From: Stromatinia cepivora | Taxonomy: Eukaryota > Ascomycota > Leotiomycetes > Helotiales > Sclerotiniaceae | Direction: 5' to 3' | Length of the DNA: 64,000 nt | NCBI GenBank assembly: GCA_014898415.1 | Contig: RCTD01000015.1 | Location: 682,001-746,000, forward strand | Shown: positions 23,852 to 33,816 of the stretch, one piece after another | Layout: each line of letters opens with the position of its first letter | Numbering within the stretch: position 1 is the stretch's first letter | Notes under the pieces: generated by a model | Seen by the model: the letters and a program-made list of their open reading frames with translations, nothing else | What the model was told of the DNA's origin: nothing | Databases searched by the model: none | Translations under genes and position numbers: made by a program

Positions 23852-24310
23852 TCAGATCTCATCATCATCCCAGCCTTGTTCATTGTTCTCCGCTTTCACA
23901 GCCTTCTCCTTACTCTTTCCCTTGCCTGCCTTCTTCACACCTCTGCTTCGATAAGATTAACATTCTTCACTTTCAAAGCACCGACGATAAGATACTAACT
24001 TGGCTTTCTTGGGAGGGGATAACATAGGCTCGTCCGCCCCAACTGGTACTTCGACAACTGGTCGTTTCTTATCTTCAGCTTCTTTGGGCTCCCTATCAAC
24101 AATGATGTCTCCCATGTCTCCATAGTCTCCATTCCTGATTTTCCTCGTGAGTGCACCCCATCTATTTTTGCAAGCGACCCGATGGTCAAAGTGAAGACTT
24201 TCTGCCAATTTTGAATGATTTGGTGAAGGAAATGTTTTGTTGTCCGGAGCGTATTGAGATAGTACTCCAACGAGCAGTTTGAGGTCTTCAGTAGTCAGAA
24301 CCGCAGACAT
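23852..24310 (-). CDS. Myb/SANT-like protein 6 of the array
   Basis: Exon 1 is 24310-24000 and exon 2 is 23942-23852 (GTTAGT..GCAG), giving 133 aa. The domain spans residues about 5-62: LTTEDLKLLVGVLSQYAPDN, SPNHSKLAESLHF, and KNRWGALTRKIRNGDYGDM, with the Trp conserved. A Pro/Lys-rich middle (SPPKKAK) leads into exon 2, which is Lys-rich and ends EQGWDDDEI, an aromatic-acidic tail. Without splicing the frame would end in a Cys-containing nonsense tail. The spliced form restores the family-type end, which supports the intron. Confidence 0.8.
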
Positions 24311-24691
24311 GATGTATGGATGAATGGATGGATTGGTTGATTTGAGTGTTCGGATATCTTGATGTGATTGTCGCGGGACTGGAGGGACGAAAGTATCGTA
24401 TTATTTTGAAGTTGGGATTTGGGTTGAGAATGAAAACAGCTAACAGATATCGAGAGATTTTACACAATTAATACTACCATCACTTTCAAATTGTTTCGCA
24501 AATTATTCTTCATTCATCCATATGCATCTTCATACTTTCCATCCGCATCAACTAGGCTCGTCTAGACATGCATTTGCTTTTCCAAGAATATCCAGCCACT
24601 GATGCAACTCTCCGACACTCCCGCCTTTCATATCCTTGTTCCTTTGCCAGGCTCGACCTTCAATTCCTGCAACAGAAATGCACGCAAACCT
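24311..24691. other. Spacer between array members 6 and 7
   Basis: Contains GAGATTTTACA at 24454-24464 upstream of member 6, and the 3' flank of member 7. Nothing else was seen. Confidence 0.5.
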
Positions 24692-25132
24692 TCAAGCCTC
24701 ATCATGCGGATACCAGTCTTGATCGTCCATAGAATCAAACTCCGACTTGACAACTGCTCCATTCGATTCTTTCCCAACTTTTTCTTTTCCCGCCTTACCA
24801 ATTCCTTTTCTCGGACCGCGTTTCGCGACACGTTTGGTGGGAGAGGAATCAGAGTCAACTTCGATTGCGTTCGGTTCCTCAGCCGCTCGTTTCTTTACGG
24901 GAGATTTCGGTCTCGCTGCCGCATCGCGAATCTTGAGGTCCCCAAGGCCTGCTCTCTTGAGTTCGTTTCTGAGTCTTCTCCATACTCCTTGCGCGGAAGC
25001 ATAATTAGGCAATCCGAGGTCTGCTGCAAGTCTGTTGTAATCAGGTGTGGGAAGAAAGTCATTTTCGTTATTTGAGAATTGGGATAGGCCGGCAATAAAG
25101 ATTTTGAATTTATCCTCGGTTGATTGAGGCAT
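24692..25132 (-). CDS. Myb/SANT-like protein 7 of the array
   Basis: A single exon encodes 146 aa. The domain at about 4-65 reads TEDKFKIFIAGLSQFSNNEN, TPDYNRLAADLGLPNY, QGVWRRLRNELKRAGLGDLKI. The third helix has VW-RRL instead of RW-RFK but keeps the Trp. A basic middle with KSPVKKR and TKRVAKRGPRKG follows. The acidic-aromatic end is DDQDWYPHDEA. It is closest in layout to members 5 and 6 through the GDLKI motif. Confidence 0.8.
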   Translation of the reverse strand: MPQSTEDKFKIFIAGLSQFSNNENDFLPTPDYNRLAADLGLPNYASAQGVWRRLRNELKRAGLGDLKIRDAAARPKSPVKKRAAEEPNAIEVDSDSSPTKRVAKRGPRKGIGKAGKEKVGKESNGAVVKSEFDSMDDQDWYPHDEA

Positions 25133-25427
25133 GATGATGAAGTGATCGAGTGTGATGATGTGCTTGACTTGTCGTTTTCTTAAGTCGGTATTTGGGATGG
25201 AATGAGGATGTCATTTGCAAGGTCAAGAGATTTTACATTGTTGATATACTTTTCATCACATCACACAAGACTTGCAAAGAATTCCATTCAGAATCACCTA
25301 GAGACATGATTACTTTCTCTCGAATATCCATCCCTTATGCAAAGCACAGACAATCCCCTCTCAACCAGCCACCACCAAATCTGCACCTCTCTTTCGGCCC
25401 TGCACAATCCCAATAAGCCAATAAATC

Positions 25428-25841
25428 TCAAGCCTCATCATCATGCTCATATACAAACATTGCCTCATCAAACGCATTGTCCTCTTTATCACTCCTCTCC
25501 AACTTCACAACTGCCTTTGCCTGTCCTTTATCTTTCTTTTTGCTCGGGCTTGGCGGCTCGCGGGCATCGTCTTCGATGTGTGCCTTTCTCTTTCTGCCTC
25601 GACCAGCTCCTTCTCTCTTGGGAGGCTTCTTTGGTGATGCGTCTGGGGTGGCAGGTGTTGGATTTGCAATACCATGTCGTTCCTTGAGACCCTTCCAGCG
25701 AAGTCGAGTGCTCTCAACCATAGCTCTAGTAATCTCATCGGGCTCTAAGTCGGGCTTGAGAAATTTGGTGAGGAGTTTGAAATCGATTTTATCGCGCTGG
25801 GAGACAACTCCAATCATGAGTTCTTTATCGTTATCGTTCAT
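25428..25841 (-). CDS. Myb/SANT-like protein 8 of the array
   Basis: A single exon encodes 137 aa from the ATG at 25841 (MNDNDKELMIG). The open frame continues upstream, but that part is low-complexity and lacks the family start. The domain reads ELMIGVVSQRDKIDFKLLTKF, then an expanded acidic loop (LKPDLEPDEITRAMVE), then STRLRWKGLKERHG. The loop between helices 2 and 3 is longer than in siblings. A basic middle (KREGAGRGRKRKAH) and an acidic tail ending MFVYEHDDEA follow. Confidence 0.78.
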   Translation of the reverse strand: MNDNDKELMIGVVSQRDKIDFKLLTKFLKPDLEPDEITRAMVESTRLRWKGLKERHGIANPTPATPDASPKKPPKREGAGRGRKRKAHIEDDAREPPSPSKKKDKGQAKAVVKLERSDKEDNAFDEAMFVYEHDDEA

Positions 25842-26146
25842 GGTGGGTGGTGGTGAGAAGTATTGAAGTGTGGAGTTATTTGCTGTATGGCAGAATTGTT
25901 TGAATTGATTTTGATTGATATTCACAGAATTTGCACGGTGGACTAGGTATTCATATAGTGCGCAGAGTAAGGCTGGATAGAATTTCTAGATCTAATGAAA
26001 ATGGAATTACTGAGCATCGAAACAACAAGGATGAAAGAAACCATGACTTTGTTTTTCTAGTCCTGCAAGTATCCGTTTGCTCCATCGTTCTCCCCGCTTC
26101 TCGGCTGTTACCTGGTCCATCTGAAAATATCTATCACATTTTCAGG

Positions 26147-26855
26147 CTACGCTTCATCCTCATAATGATAATCGTCTTCGTCATCCTCATCCTTGATAGC
26201 CAAATCTTCCATTCTCTCAACTTCCGAATCCACCTGCATATCTCCGCCTTCTTCTTCTTCTTCTTGCTCATCCTCCGCATCACTAGTTTCTTCCACAAAC
26301 TTCGTAACCCTCGCTCGTCGAAACGGCAACTTGCGCGATGGCGTAACTGGTTCCTCCATCTTGATGTCGACATCCATGCTTTCCTTCTCATAATTCTTCT
26401 CCTCGTCTTCCTCGTCTGTATCCATTTCCTCATCTTCTTCTCCATCGCTCTCTTGTTTGATTGCCCAGCCATGTGATTTCTTGGGACTTCCTCGTGCATT
26501 TTTCTTGGGACTACCTCCAGCTTTCTTTGGTGACACAGATCCAATTTTCTTGCTCACCCCAATTGCCTTTCTTGCAGTGGTTGATCCTGCTCCCATTGTA
26601 AGTTTTTTTTTGTAGCGATCCCATCTGTTGCGAGCGGCTTTGGGGTTGGCAACGCCGATGTAATTGGCAAGTTCTGTAAAGAGTACATGTTAGCGATATT
26701 TGATGCTGTGATGATATGGTTTAAAAATGAAACCAGAACACTCAGATTATTTGGGAATGAAAAAGTAAATGAGGATTCTTACGACCGTAGTCAATGCGCC
26801 CGACTTCGATTTGACTCAAGACACCCATGAGGAGCTTCTCTTCCATAGTTGCCAT
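26147..26855 (-). CDS. Myb/SANT-like protein 9 of the array
   Basis: Exon 1 is 26855-26783 (MATMEEKLLMGVLSQIE..) and exon 2 is 26673-26147, joined inside a Gln codon, giving 199 aa. The spliced domain reads VLSQIEVGRIDYGQLANYIG then AARNRWDRYKKKL. The rest comprises Lys/Gly-rich repeats of SPKKxxGSPKK type and acidic blocks (EEDEEMDTDEEDEEK). A middle basic patch (RKLPFRRARVTKF) precedes a long acidic C-terminus ending YHYEDEA. It is the most acidic member, with SPKK-type motifs like those that bind AT-rich minor grooves in histone tails. Confidence 0.8.
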
Positions 26856-27387
26856 TTTGAAAGTGGTAAGGTTGGGTAAAGATTGGAATTCCGTTTGCGA
26901 TGTATTGTTCTCGATGCGTTGAAGATTGTATTGGTAGACAGAAGTTGTTTCTCAAAGAGTAAATCCAATATTTGACTTCGTAGTTGAAGATCCGCACCTA
27001 AAAAATGAGAAACTCAGCGAAGAGAATCAAGCTCTTTATAGTTCTACCTTGTTGATTCTCGAGAGAGACTAGACAAATTTCGAATGATTCCTTTTGTAGA
27101 CACCCATGCACAAGTACATAATTCTCGGGAAGAAATGCAGACTCTGATCGCATTCATAGGTGTGCACAAGATATTTCATAGAGTTATGTTCTGGCACAAG
27201 GTTCATTCGTTGCCTAAAATCATACATCAACTCTGCAGTAAAAGAATTCACAATGTCATTCTCGATAATGAAAACCTTGCTAGCAAACTGTCCCATCCAT
27301 GCATTCTGAAATTTGAAATCAAGTCAATCTCAAATGAAACCTCCAGTACATGAATTTCTGCCCAGGCTCGATGTGCATCTAAGTTTC
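26856..27387. other. Spacer between array members 9 and 10
   Basis: Promoter side of member 9 and 3' side of member 10. Short frames on both strands look like noise. Confidence 0.45.
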
Positions 27388-28212
27388 TCAAACCTCATCA
27401 TCACTGTTCTTCCCCAGTTTCATACCCCTCTTCTTCTTAGCGACCCTCGTATAATCGATATCCTCAAACCCAGAACCAGAGTCCTCTTCCTGACCTTGAC
27501 CATCAAGGCTCTCCTCCTCAGTATCATCATCACTCCACTTCTGCTCGCATTTAATAACTTTCGTCGCACTTCTCTTCGGGAGTCTCCTCGCCGGCATCTT
27601 CATCATCCTCACTTCCTGTTCCTCGTCAGTCAAACTCTCATCATCCATCTTTCTCTTACCACCTTTCTTAGGCGTCTCTACCCCTCTTTCCTCCCTTGAA
27701 ATATCGTACTTCAGTGGCGAGCCTGCTAGTTTCGTTCTAGCAACTTTGGTGTTTGCTTCAACCTTCACGGGACTGCTGGCGTCTCCATCACTCTCCTTTT
27801 CGTCCATTTTTCCGTCATCCTTGCTATCATCTTTGCCTTTGCCCTTCTTATTCTTGATTTCAAAGCTCTCTAAGAGCCTTCTCTACCTATGTCTCGCTGC
27901 ATTCTGGCCATTAACACCCATATCTTTAGCCAAGCGTGTGAAATCGATTCTGCCAACTGTGACTTGGTTGAAAAGAGCGTTCATAACGAGGTTATTGTTC
28001 TCGATTTCAGCAGGCCCAGTGGGTGTACCCGGAGCTTTGGCAATACTTTCCTTGAATCGTTTCCAGCGATGTCGGGCAGCATTTTCGCCGTTGACTGGAA
28101 TATCTTTGGCCAACTGTTTGAAATTGATTGTGCCATGACCTCCTACATCAATTTGTTTGAAGAGGGCGCCGAGAACGAGGTTGTTGTTTTCGGTTTCTGC
28201 GGAGGTGGGCAT
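27388..28212 (-). CDS. Two-domain Myb/SANT-like protein 10 with in-frame TAG
   Basis: From the ATG at 28212 the frame stays open to 27388 (275 codons) except for one TAG at 27885-27883. Domain 1 reads NNNLVLGALFKQIDV.. ENAARHRWKRFKE. Domain 2 reads NNNLVMNALFNQVTV.. QNAARHR followed by the TAG, where domain 1 and nearly all siblings have Trp (TGG). Beyond it the frame continues with basic and acidic segments, LTDEEQE, LPKRSATKV and a family-like end KNSDDEV. Simple translation gives 109 aa. Alternatives are a nonsense allele, A-to-I editing of UAG to UGG, or an in-phase 63-nt GTAGAG..GATAG intron that would remove the stop. The intact downstream frame argues against old decay. Confidence 0.65.
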
Positions 28213-28673
28213 GATTGCTGCGTGCTCGAACTAATCGAATGAAATGTGAGAGACTTTTAATGGATTATCTTTGGCTGGGACGGTATCGTAAAACTCTTTC
28301 GTGGAGATGAGTGCTGTGAAAATAAGTAGTAGTTCCCGATTAATGGTTGATACGTTATAATTACCTAGATTCAGAACCGCCTTGAACCAAAAGTGAAGGT
28401 TCTTTAGCTTTCCTTGGCCATCTGACCAAACGCACTTATACAATTTTTCTTTTTTGATAACCACTCGATTATTCTCGCAAAAATAATTTCAAACAATCAA
28501 ATAAAAAAAGTGAAGGATGTATAGCCCCCGCATACAAGGATATGTGCATGCATAAACCGCAAAATTCTATCACATTTGGGACAATGAGCTGCAGATTTTT
28601 TTCTTTGCGCCTAACGCCACGTAATGTATTGATTATTAGACCAATGTTCCAGAATGTCAGAGATCACGCAAAT
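28213..28673. other. Spacer between array members 10 and 11
   Basis: No gene was recognised. The region is AT-rich and presumably holds the promoter of member 10. Confidence 0.45.
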
Positions 28674-29222
28674 CTAATCATCCTCTTCATCGTCATCTAC
28701 ATCTTCTTCGGCTCCTTTCTCCTTAGCCGCGGCATCAGCTGCAACCTCAGCCTTCACAGTATTCCAAGTAGCCTTGACCTTGCCACCCTTTCCCTTTGCC
28801 GTGATAGCCTTGCTCTTAACAGGAGCTTTGCGACTGCCCTTCTTGGCTGCAGCCTTTCCGTTCTCAGTCTTCTTAGTAACGGCTTTTCTACCGCCAGCCA
28901 CCTTGGCAACGACCTTTCCGCCGCTCTTCTTGGTTGTAGCGATTTTCTGATCGTCCCTGCCACCTTCGTCTTCACTTTCAAACTCATCTGAATTATCTGT
29001 GCCAGCCTCAGACTCATCAGCGTCACCCTTCTTTTGCATCTTGATGTTCAAACGCGACCACCGCTTCTGAACAGCGGCCAGTTGCAAACCACCCAGCTGT
29101 GTTGCGAGAACTTCCCAGTCGACCATTTTGCCGATTTCCTTCCTTGAAACCTGCTGGATGATCGCCCAGATCAATTCGGTATCGGCGCGAGTAAACTTGG
29201 ATGCTTTAGATGGTTCCGACAT
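28674..29222 (-). CDS. Myb/SANT-like protein 11 of the array
   Basis: A single exon encodes 182 aa. The domain at about 11-65 reads FTRADTELIWAIIQQVSRKEIG, VDWEVLATQLGGLQLAAVQKRWSRLNIKM, with the conserved Trp. The middle is a long Lys/Ala/Gly-rich stretch (TKKSGGKVVAKVAGGRKAVTKK) with a histone H1-like composition. The tail is strongly acidic (EEDVDDDEEDD) and lacks the DEA end. H1-like basic tails usually bind DNA non-specifically. This member may therefore be a chromatin protein rather than a sequence-specific factor. Confidence 0.78.
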   Translation of the reverse strand: MSEPSKASKFTRADTELIWAIIQQVSRKEIGKMVDWEVLATQLGGLQLAAVQKRWSRLNIKMQKKGDADESEAGTDNSDEFESEDEGGRDDQKIATTKKSGGKVVAKVAGGRKAVTKKTENGKAAAKKGSRKAPVKSKAITAKGKGGKVKATWNTVKAEVAADAAAKEKGAEEDVDDDEEDD

Positions 29223-30061
29223 TTTTTTCTTTGGATGAATTTATTGTAAGTGAGTGAAGGGCTGAGGATCGCAAGGCTGAAAAGGTCGAAAAGCTGCTCT
29301 GGGGTTTGTGGTTTATCTCTCAGGATAAGTTGGGGGGACATGCGATAAATAGTGCACGAGGCCCTTTGGTAGAGAATGGGACTAATGTTTGAGATCATGC
29401 AGGATTTGAGATTTTGTGTAGATCATTCCGACCATAGATCGAACCTTCATGAACACTTGAGACCTGAGAATGCTAAAATGTATTGATTGAGTGTAATACG
29501 AGTTGAATGATAATTGAAGGTGTTACAGCTTAGGTGCAGTACAGCATCGCTGAGGCGGGAGCGATTACTTCTCTGCGCGAACTTGATGGAAATCTGTTGA
29601 TTTCGTTCTCAGAAGACCCATAGAAACAGGCATAAATGCCCAAGGAGAGTAGAGTCGCATATAGATGTATCGATAACAATAAGCTCTTTTGATATCTGCT
29701 GGTCCTCAGACAGATGACATCTAATTGGACAAACTGAAACTGCATCCTTGATGCAGGTGGTAGATACTATGCAGGTTCAGGTAGAACTAGGCAGCCCACA
29801 TTTTCTCAGAAAGAAAGTGGCTGATGAGTCATAGACCGCCATAAGGAGTTTGATCAGAACGCTAAACGAACCTTGATGTTAAATTCGAGGTGTTTCTAGT
29901 TATTGGCAACCACTATGAACTTTCCTCATTAATGGGTGCAAGCCACTGCTCAGGTTGTTTTGCATACTATCTATCAAAGATCCAAAGCTAGTTGCCAACT
30001 CTACATCGCATTACCAAGTAAAATCAAGCTCGCGTTCAATATTTCAGCTTCCGACACAATC
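29223..30061. other. Divergent spacer between array members 11 and 12
   Basis: Shared upstream region of a minus-strand and a plus-strand gene. GAGATTTTGTG at 29408-29418 resembles the element found before other members. No gene was seen. Confidence 0.5.
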
Positions 30062-30484
30062 ATGCCTCCCAAGAAAGTGGTCCCAAAATTAGACAATAAC
30101 GCGCTTGTTGGGACCGCCGTTGCCAATCAAATCGATCTCGCTGATGAGTTTAAGCACATATGGAATAAACTCGATCATGATCGCCTAATTGAAGATATGG
30201 GTGTTAGCAACAGAAACGCAGCTTCTAAGAGGTTTAAGAGATGGGCAGCCGGAATCGTCAAGCAAAGTTCCAAACCGCATGGAGATGTTACAGATACTAC
30301 TGACACTGAGCACAAAGCCGAACCGATTGGGAAAGCTGTGAAGAAGAAGGTCTCCGGACCACCAATGAAGAGAGATATTAAGAAAGAAGGAAGCATCCTC
30401 GAGTCAGCAAAGAAGGGAGCAGGGAAGAAAAAGGCTACTGGTAAGAGAAAGAAGGAGGAGGATAAAGCCTTGACTGACGAATGA
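30062..30484 (+). CDS. Myb/SANT-like protein 12, frameshifted relative to member 10
   Basis: Simple translation gives 140 aa from MPPKKVVPKL. The domain at about 12-65 keeps NAASKRFKRWAAGIV, where Phe replaces the usual Trp. The end KRKKEEDKALTDE stops at TGA 30482-30484. Dropping one base (T30482) would continue in the frame EQEKK.. LPKKSPRKV.. to 30632, which matches member 10 (LTDEEQE.. LPKRSATKV). This is therefore a relative frameshift. Alternatively a 48-nt intron (GTAAGA donor, CTGAC branch-like site, ACAG acceptor) would remove the stop. That form ends in another frame with an acidic tail TSEEESEEGY at 30556. It is the only plus-strand member. Confidence 0.55.
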   Translation: MPPKKVVPKLDNNALVGTAVANQIDLADEFKHIWNKLDHDRLIEDMGVSNRNAASKRFKRWAAGIVKQSSKPHGDVTDTTDTEHKAEPIGKAVKKKVSGPPMKRDIKKEGSILESAKKGAGKKKATGKRKKEEDKALTDE

Positions 30485-30632
30485 ACAGGAAAAGAAACAG
30501 TTTCCGCTGACATTGGCGACCAAACTTCCGAAGAAGAGTCCGAGGAAGGTTATTGAGATTGAGAAACAGTGCAGTATGGACAATGAAATGGAGGCGGACG
30601 AGTTGAAAATCGTGGAAATTAGGAGGTTTTGA
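30485..30632 (+). pseudogene. Out-of-frame remnant of the member 12 C-terminus
   Basis: In the frame starting at 30483 the sequence reads EQEKKQFPLTLATKLPKKSPRKV and on to a stop at 30630-30632. This parallels member 10 after its LTDE motif. It shows the ancestral 3' coding part, now cut off by a one-base shift unless splicing bypasses it. Confidence 0.6.
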
Positions 30633-33600
30633 GACGTACTCATGTTGTGAATGCGAGAAAGAAGGAGCGGGATGATTGGTGAAGTTGGATGCATGTTGCG
30701 CTTGGATGAAATTCGATTTGGGAAACAGTTTTGGGATTCGATTTGCATATGGGTTTCGGTATGGATGGCCGGATCAGTCTGGCATCAAATGAGATGCTTC
30801 ACATAATTTTGTGCTAGTACCAGGTCACGGAAGCTGGATTTGCATTATGTGAATCGGAGGTTGATGACCTACCACTGTCATAGATACCATGAACTTGGGG
30901 CGGAATAATTTACTGATATTCAAGAAGATGCTTTGATGTGAACTTTGCGAACGTATCGAAGGTGAGCTCGCGTTCAAAGTGTCTGTGTTTCCTAGTATGG
31001 GAACGGAAATGAATACAAGACTTAACGCCGTGAATGGTTGCAAGTATGACGCGAACGGGGCTTGAGTCGGTGACACTAACTGGAGCAAAAAGTAGGACTC
31101 CGACTAGAAGTATAATGGGAGTGATAGCGACGATATCATCCCTAACCACTTAGCCATTCACCCACACAACCACAGGAGCAGCTTGTCGATATGTTGCTGC
31201 TAACTGAATCTTGAAAGACTTGTACAACGAGAGTTCAAGGGCTCTTCATTTAGGGACCGAATAGTTAATATTGCTCCACGAATTCCTCTTTAAAACCAAT
31301 GCTCCGAGAAGGCCCAGCACCTGAAGTGGTCTCTTAGGACTCTAGGGACGCATTAGTGCACAGAGACTTAACATGAAAGTCGGCTTCCATGATACGAAGC
31401 CATAAATCTCCGGATTTCTTGAGTTGCAGTGTCATTACCCTGTATCTCTGCATGGCGAGGTACAGGCTTGAGGAAAACATGAAGCCGGGTCTGACTGCTT
31501 TATGACTTGGACCCGATGATCATGAATAGCCTTGAATATAAATCATCGGATTGGGGTTTGAAATATCCCATGCTTTCCCGAATCAAGGTGATGGAGAGAC
31601 GACTATCAGTTTCAACAAAGACCGTATGTTGAGTTGAGGCTGATTCAAGATTGATTCTGCAGAATGAAATTAGGTGCACGGACCATTGTGCACCAGTTGC
31701 AGCACGCCCGAACTTGTTATTGAAATTCTGGACAAACAATCACAATGCAGCGACCAATCAACCATGATGAACCTGCTAATAGGAAAGAGACGGTAGGTAT
31801 AGGGAATGTTGCACGAATCGTATTGGAGTGCTCTATAGGGCTCTCTTGGAGGATTGCACACAACCACGCGCCTTCTTCCGTCAAATCCCCGAAGAACATC
31901 TGGACAAAGTCTCCGCAATTCCACAAGATCATTCATGTTCTAATACAGTAGCAGGTGCTTCTGGCCTAGGAGTATGTGCGCATGCAACTTGTGGACCAAA
32001 ATGGCCCAACTCAATGTCAATCGGAATACTGGTCAAAATGTAGCTGCAACGAATGGCATAATCCATAGATGCCGAACAATTCTTTCGCTCCCATCAACTT
32101 CGAATATCTTCAACCTTGTAACTTCGAACGATCTGCCTTCTTAGGTCTATATTATATAACTGAGGGAAGTGGATCTAGAGGACAATGATATATCGAGCAG
32201 AATTTGTGGCCTGAATTCAGTCAAGGGGAATGGTGTATACCAGCCAGTCTTATCGCTTTGGCGCATGGGAAAGTGCACGTTCGGGCGTTGCGGCGCTATG
32301 GCGATTTGACTTTGAATATGACGTTCATATGATATACCTTGAGAAAATGAGGACGCCGGGGATACTATCCATAAGAATGAATGTTTTACCCTATGTCAGG
32401 CCCAAATTAGACATGACGAATTTAGTGCATTCATCTCAGCTCTCGCGAGATCATTGCAGTCATGGGTGAAAAGAGAGACTTCTATCTACAAATGCCTGCG
32501 ATCTAAGAGCTGGCATGTTCGTTAACATTTCGCCTGGACAACATCCAAAAAGACCTTTGAGATGGCGTTGCACAGTATCGAGCTGCCATGTTTCCTTTGA
32601 GATTCCTTTCCTTTTAAGATTTGTTGTTTTCGCTCCCTGGTTAATTTCCGGGAACTTTTAAGGCTTCCTTTCCTGCATGCTACCGAAAGATATATACCGT
32701 GGGATTTTGCCACTCTGATGCGCGCACATGAACAGCAAGCGCTGTGCTGCAAAAGCATGTCTTCAAGGTCGAGAATCATGAATATTAATTTTTTCCATAC
32801 AAATAGCTTTAATTTATCCCATTATTTGATTCATAGCCGACGAGGATACGGAAGGTGACTATTCATCGGACATGACCGTCGGGAAGCGCGGAAGGAATTA
32901 TCAAATATTCCCGCTGTCGCCAGCACTTACTACAATCTTACGATTCGACGAAAAAGAGCTGAGCTATTCTAATAGTGAAATAGTATTCGATAAGCAATGG
33001 TATGATATTATGTCGAAATCTACGTATCTAGATAACCTCGGTAAAAGCTACGGAGGAAAGTTGCCTAATGCCTCTGTTCGGGCACCTCGTTAAAAGCCCT
33101 GGAGATATCACGGTTAATATCTTGAAATAGGGGCTGGGCTAGCTAATTACGGATTGCGGAAGACACAAGTCCGCTTTATCGTGCCGGCTAATTTATTCCC
33201 CACGATCTGGTGACAATCGAATATAAACAATCTGCTTCCGATACAGTTTTTGTTCCTCGGATGCCGATTGGAGGCTTTTACCCCAGATTTACGAAATCCG
33301 TGCATGTGCTTTGCGGCTGTCGTACCGACAAGCCTGTGAAACCCCATAAATTGTTTATTCACTACTCCGCACATTGTGGAGATCCACCCACCCAGCTCCG
33401 TCAGTCGAATCAGTGGCATGAGGAGAAAGGGCGAGACATATATTGAACTCCCACCATCTTTTGCACTACTATTCTTGTATTTGCAGGGATATTCTTCCGT
33501 CTGCAGAAAGGTTGCCAGTATGGCTCCATTTATTAGTGATTTTCTTCGCGGGTATTGCTCAATACGGAAAGATTGATGTTCTTCCGTCACTCACAATCTG

Positions 33601-33816
33601 TCTCCACATTTGAATGCATCACAATCTTCATTACCGGGCCACCGGGTTTTCATTACTGCCCTTTGCATGTCTAGTTTTGCATACGGTGGGTTGAAAGTCA
33701 AACTTTCACCACGTTTCCTTCTCTACATAAATCATGGCACTGCCCTTCTTCACAGCTTGACTTGTATCATTCATTCCATTTACTTCCATTCATAGGTTTG
33801 GCCAGATAGTTCCAGA
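30633..33816. other. 3.2-kb stretch without a recognised gene
   Basis: Several short frames occur (minus 30910-31149 with one membrane-like segment ITPIILLVGVLLF; both strands at 31.7-32.0 kb; minus 33147-33590). None has a recognisable family or splice plan. Possibly gene remnants. The mannanase promoter should lie in the last few hundred bases. Confidence 0.4.

Larger units (their letters stand above)
19541..30632. repeat. Tandem gene array: twelve Myb/SANT-like paralogues
   Basis: Genes at about 19.5, 20.5, 21.2, 22.0, 22.8, 23.9, 24.7, 25.4, 26.1, 27.4 and 28.7 kb are on the minus strand, with a last one at 30.1 kb on the plus strand. All share the pattern L-h-x-h-h-x-Q, then a hydrophobic helix, L-A/G-x-x-L-G, and A-A-x-x-R-W-x-R-h-K. 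No unrelated gene interrupts the array. Protein identity outside the domain is low, so the duplications are mostly old. The domain resembles the fungal Myb/SANT-like family (I believe Pfam Myb_DNA-bind_8; not searched). Confidence 0.85.

Noticed and set aside
27883..28212. Treating array member 10 as a plain 109-aa gene
   Set aside because: The stop falls on the invariant Trp and family-like coding continues in the same frame, so the short form alone hides the signal.
30910..31149. Minus-strand frame with one hydrophobic segment
   Set aside because: Opens with GTG, is short and isolated, and has no homologous pattern I recognise.
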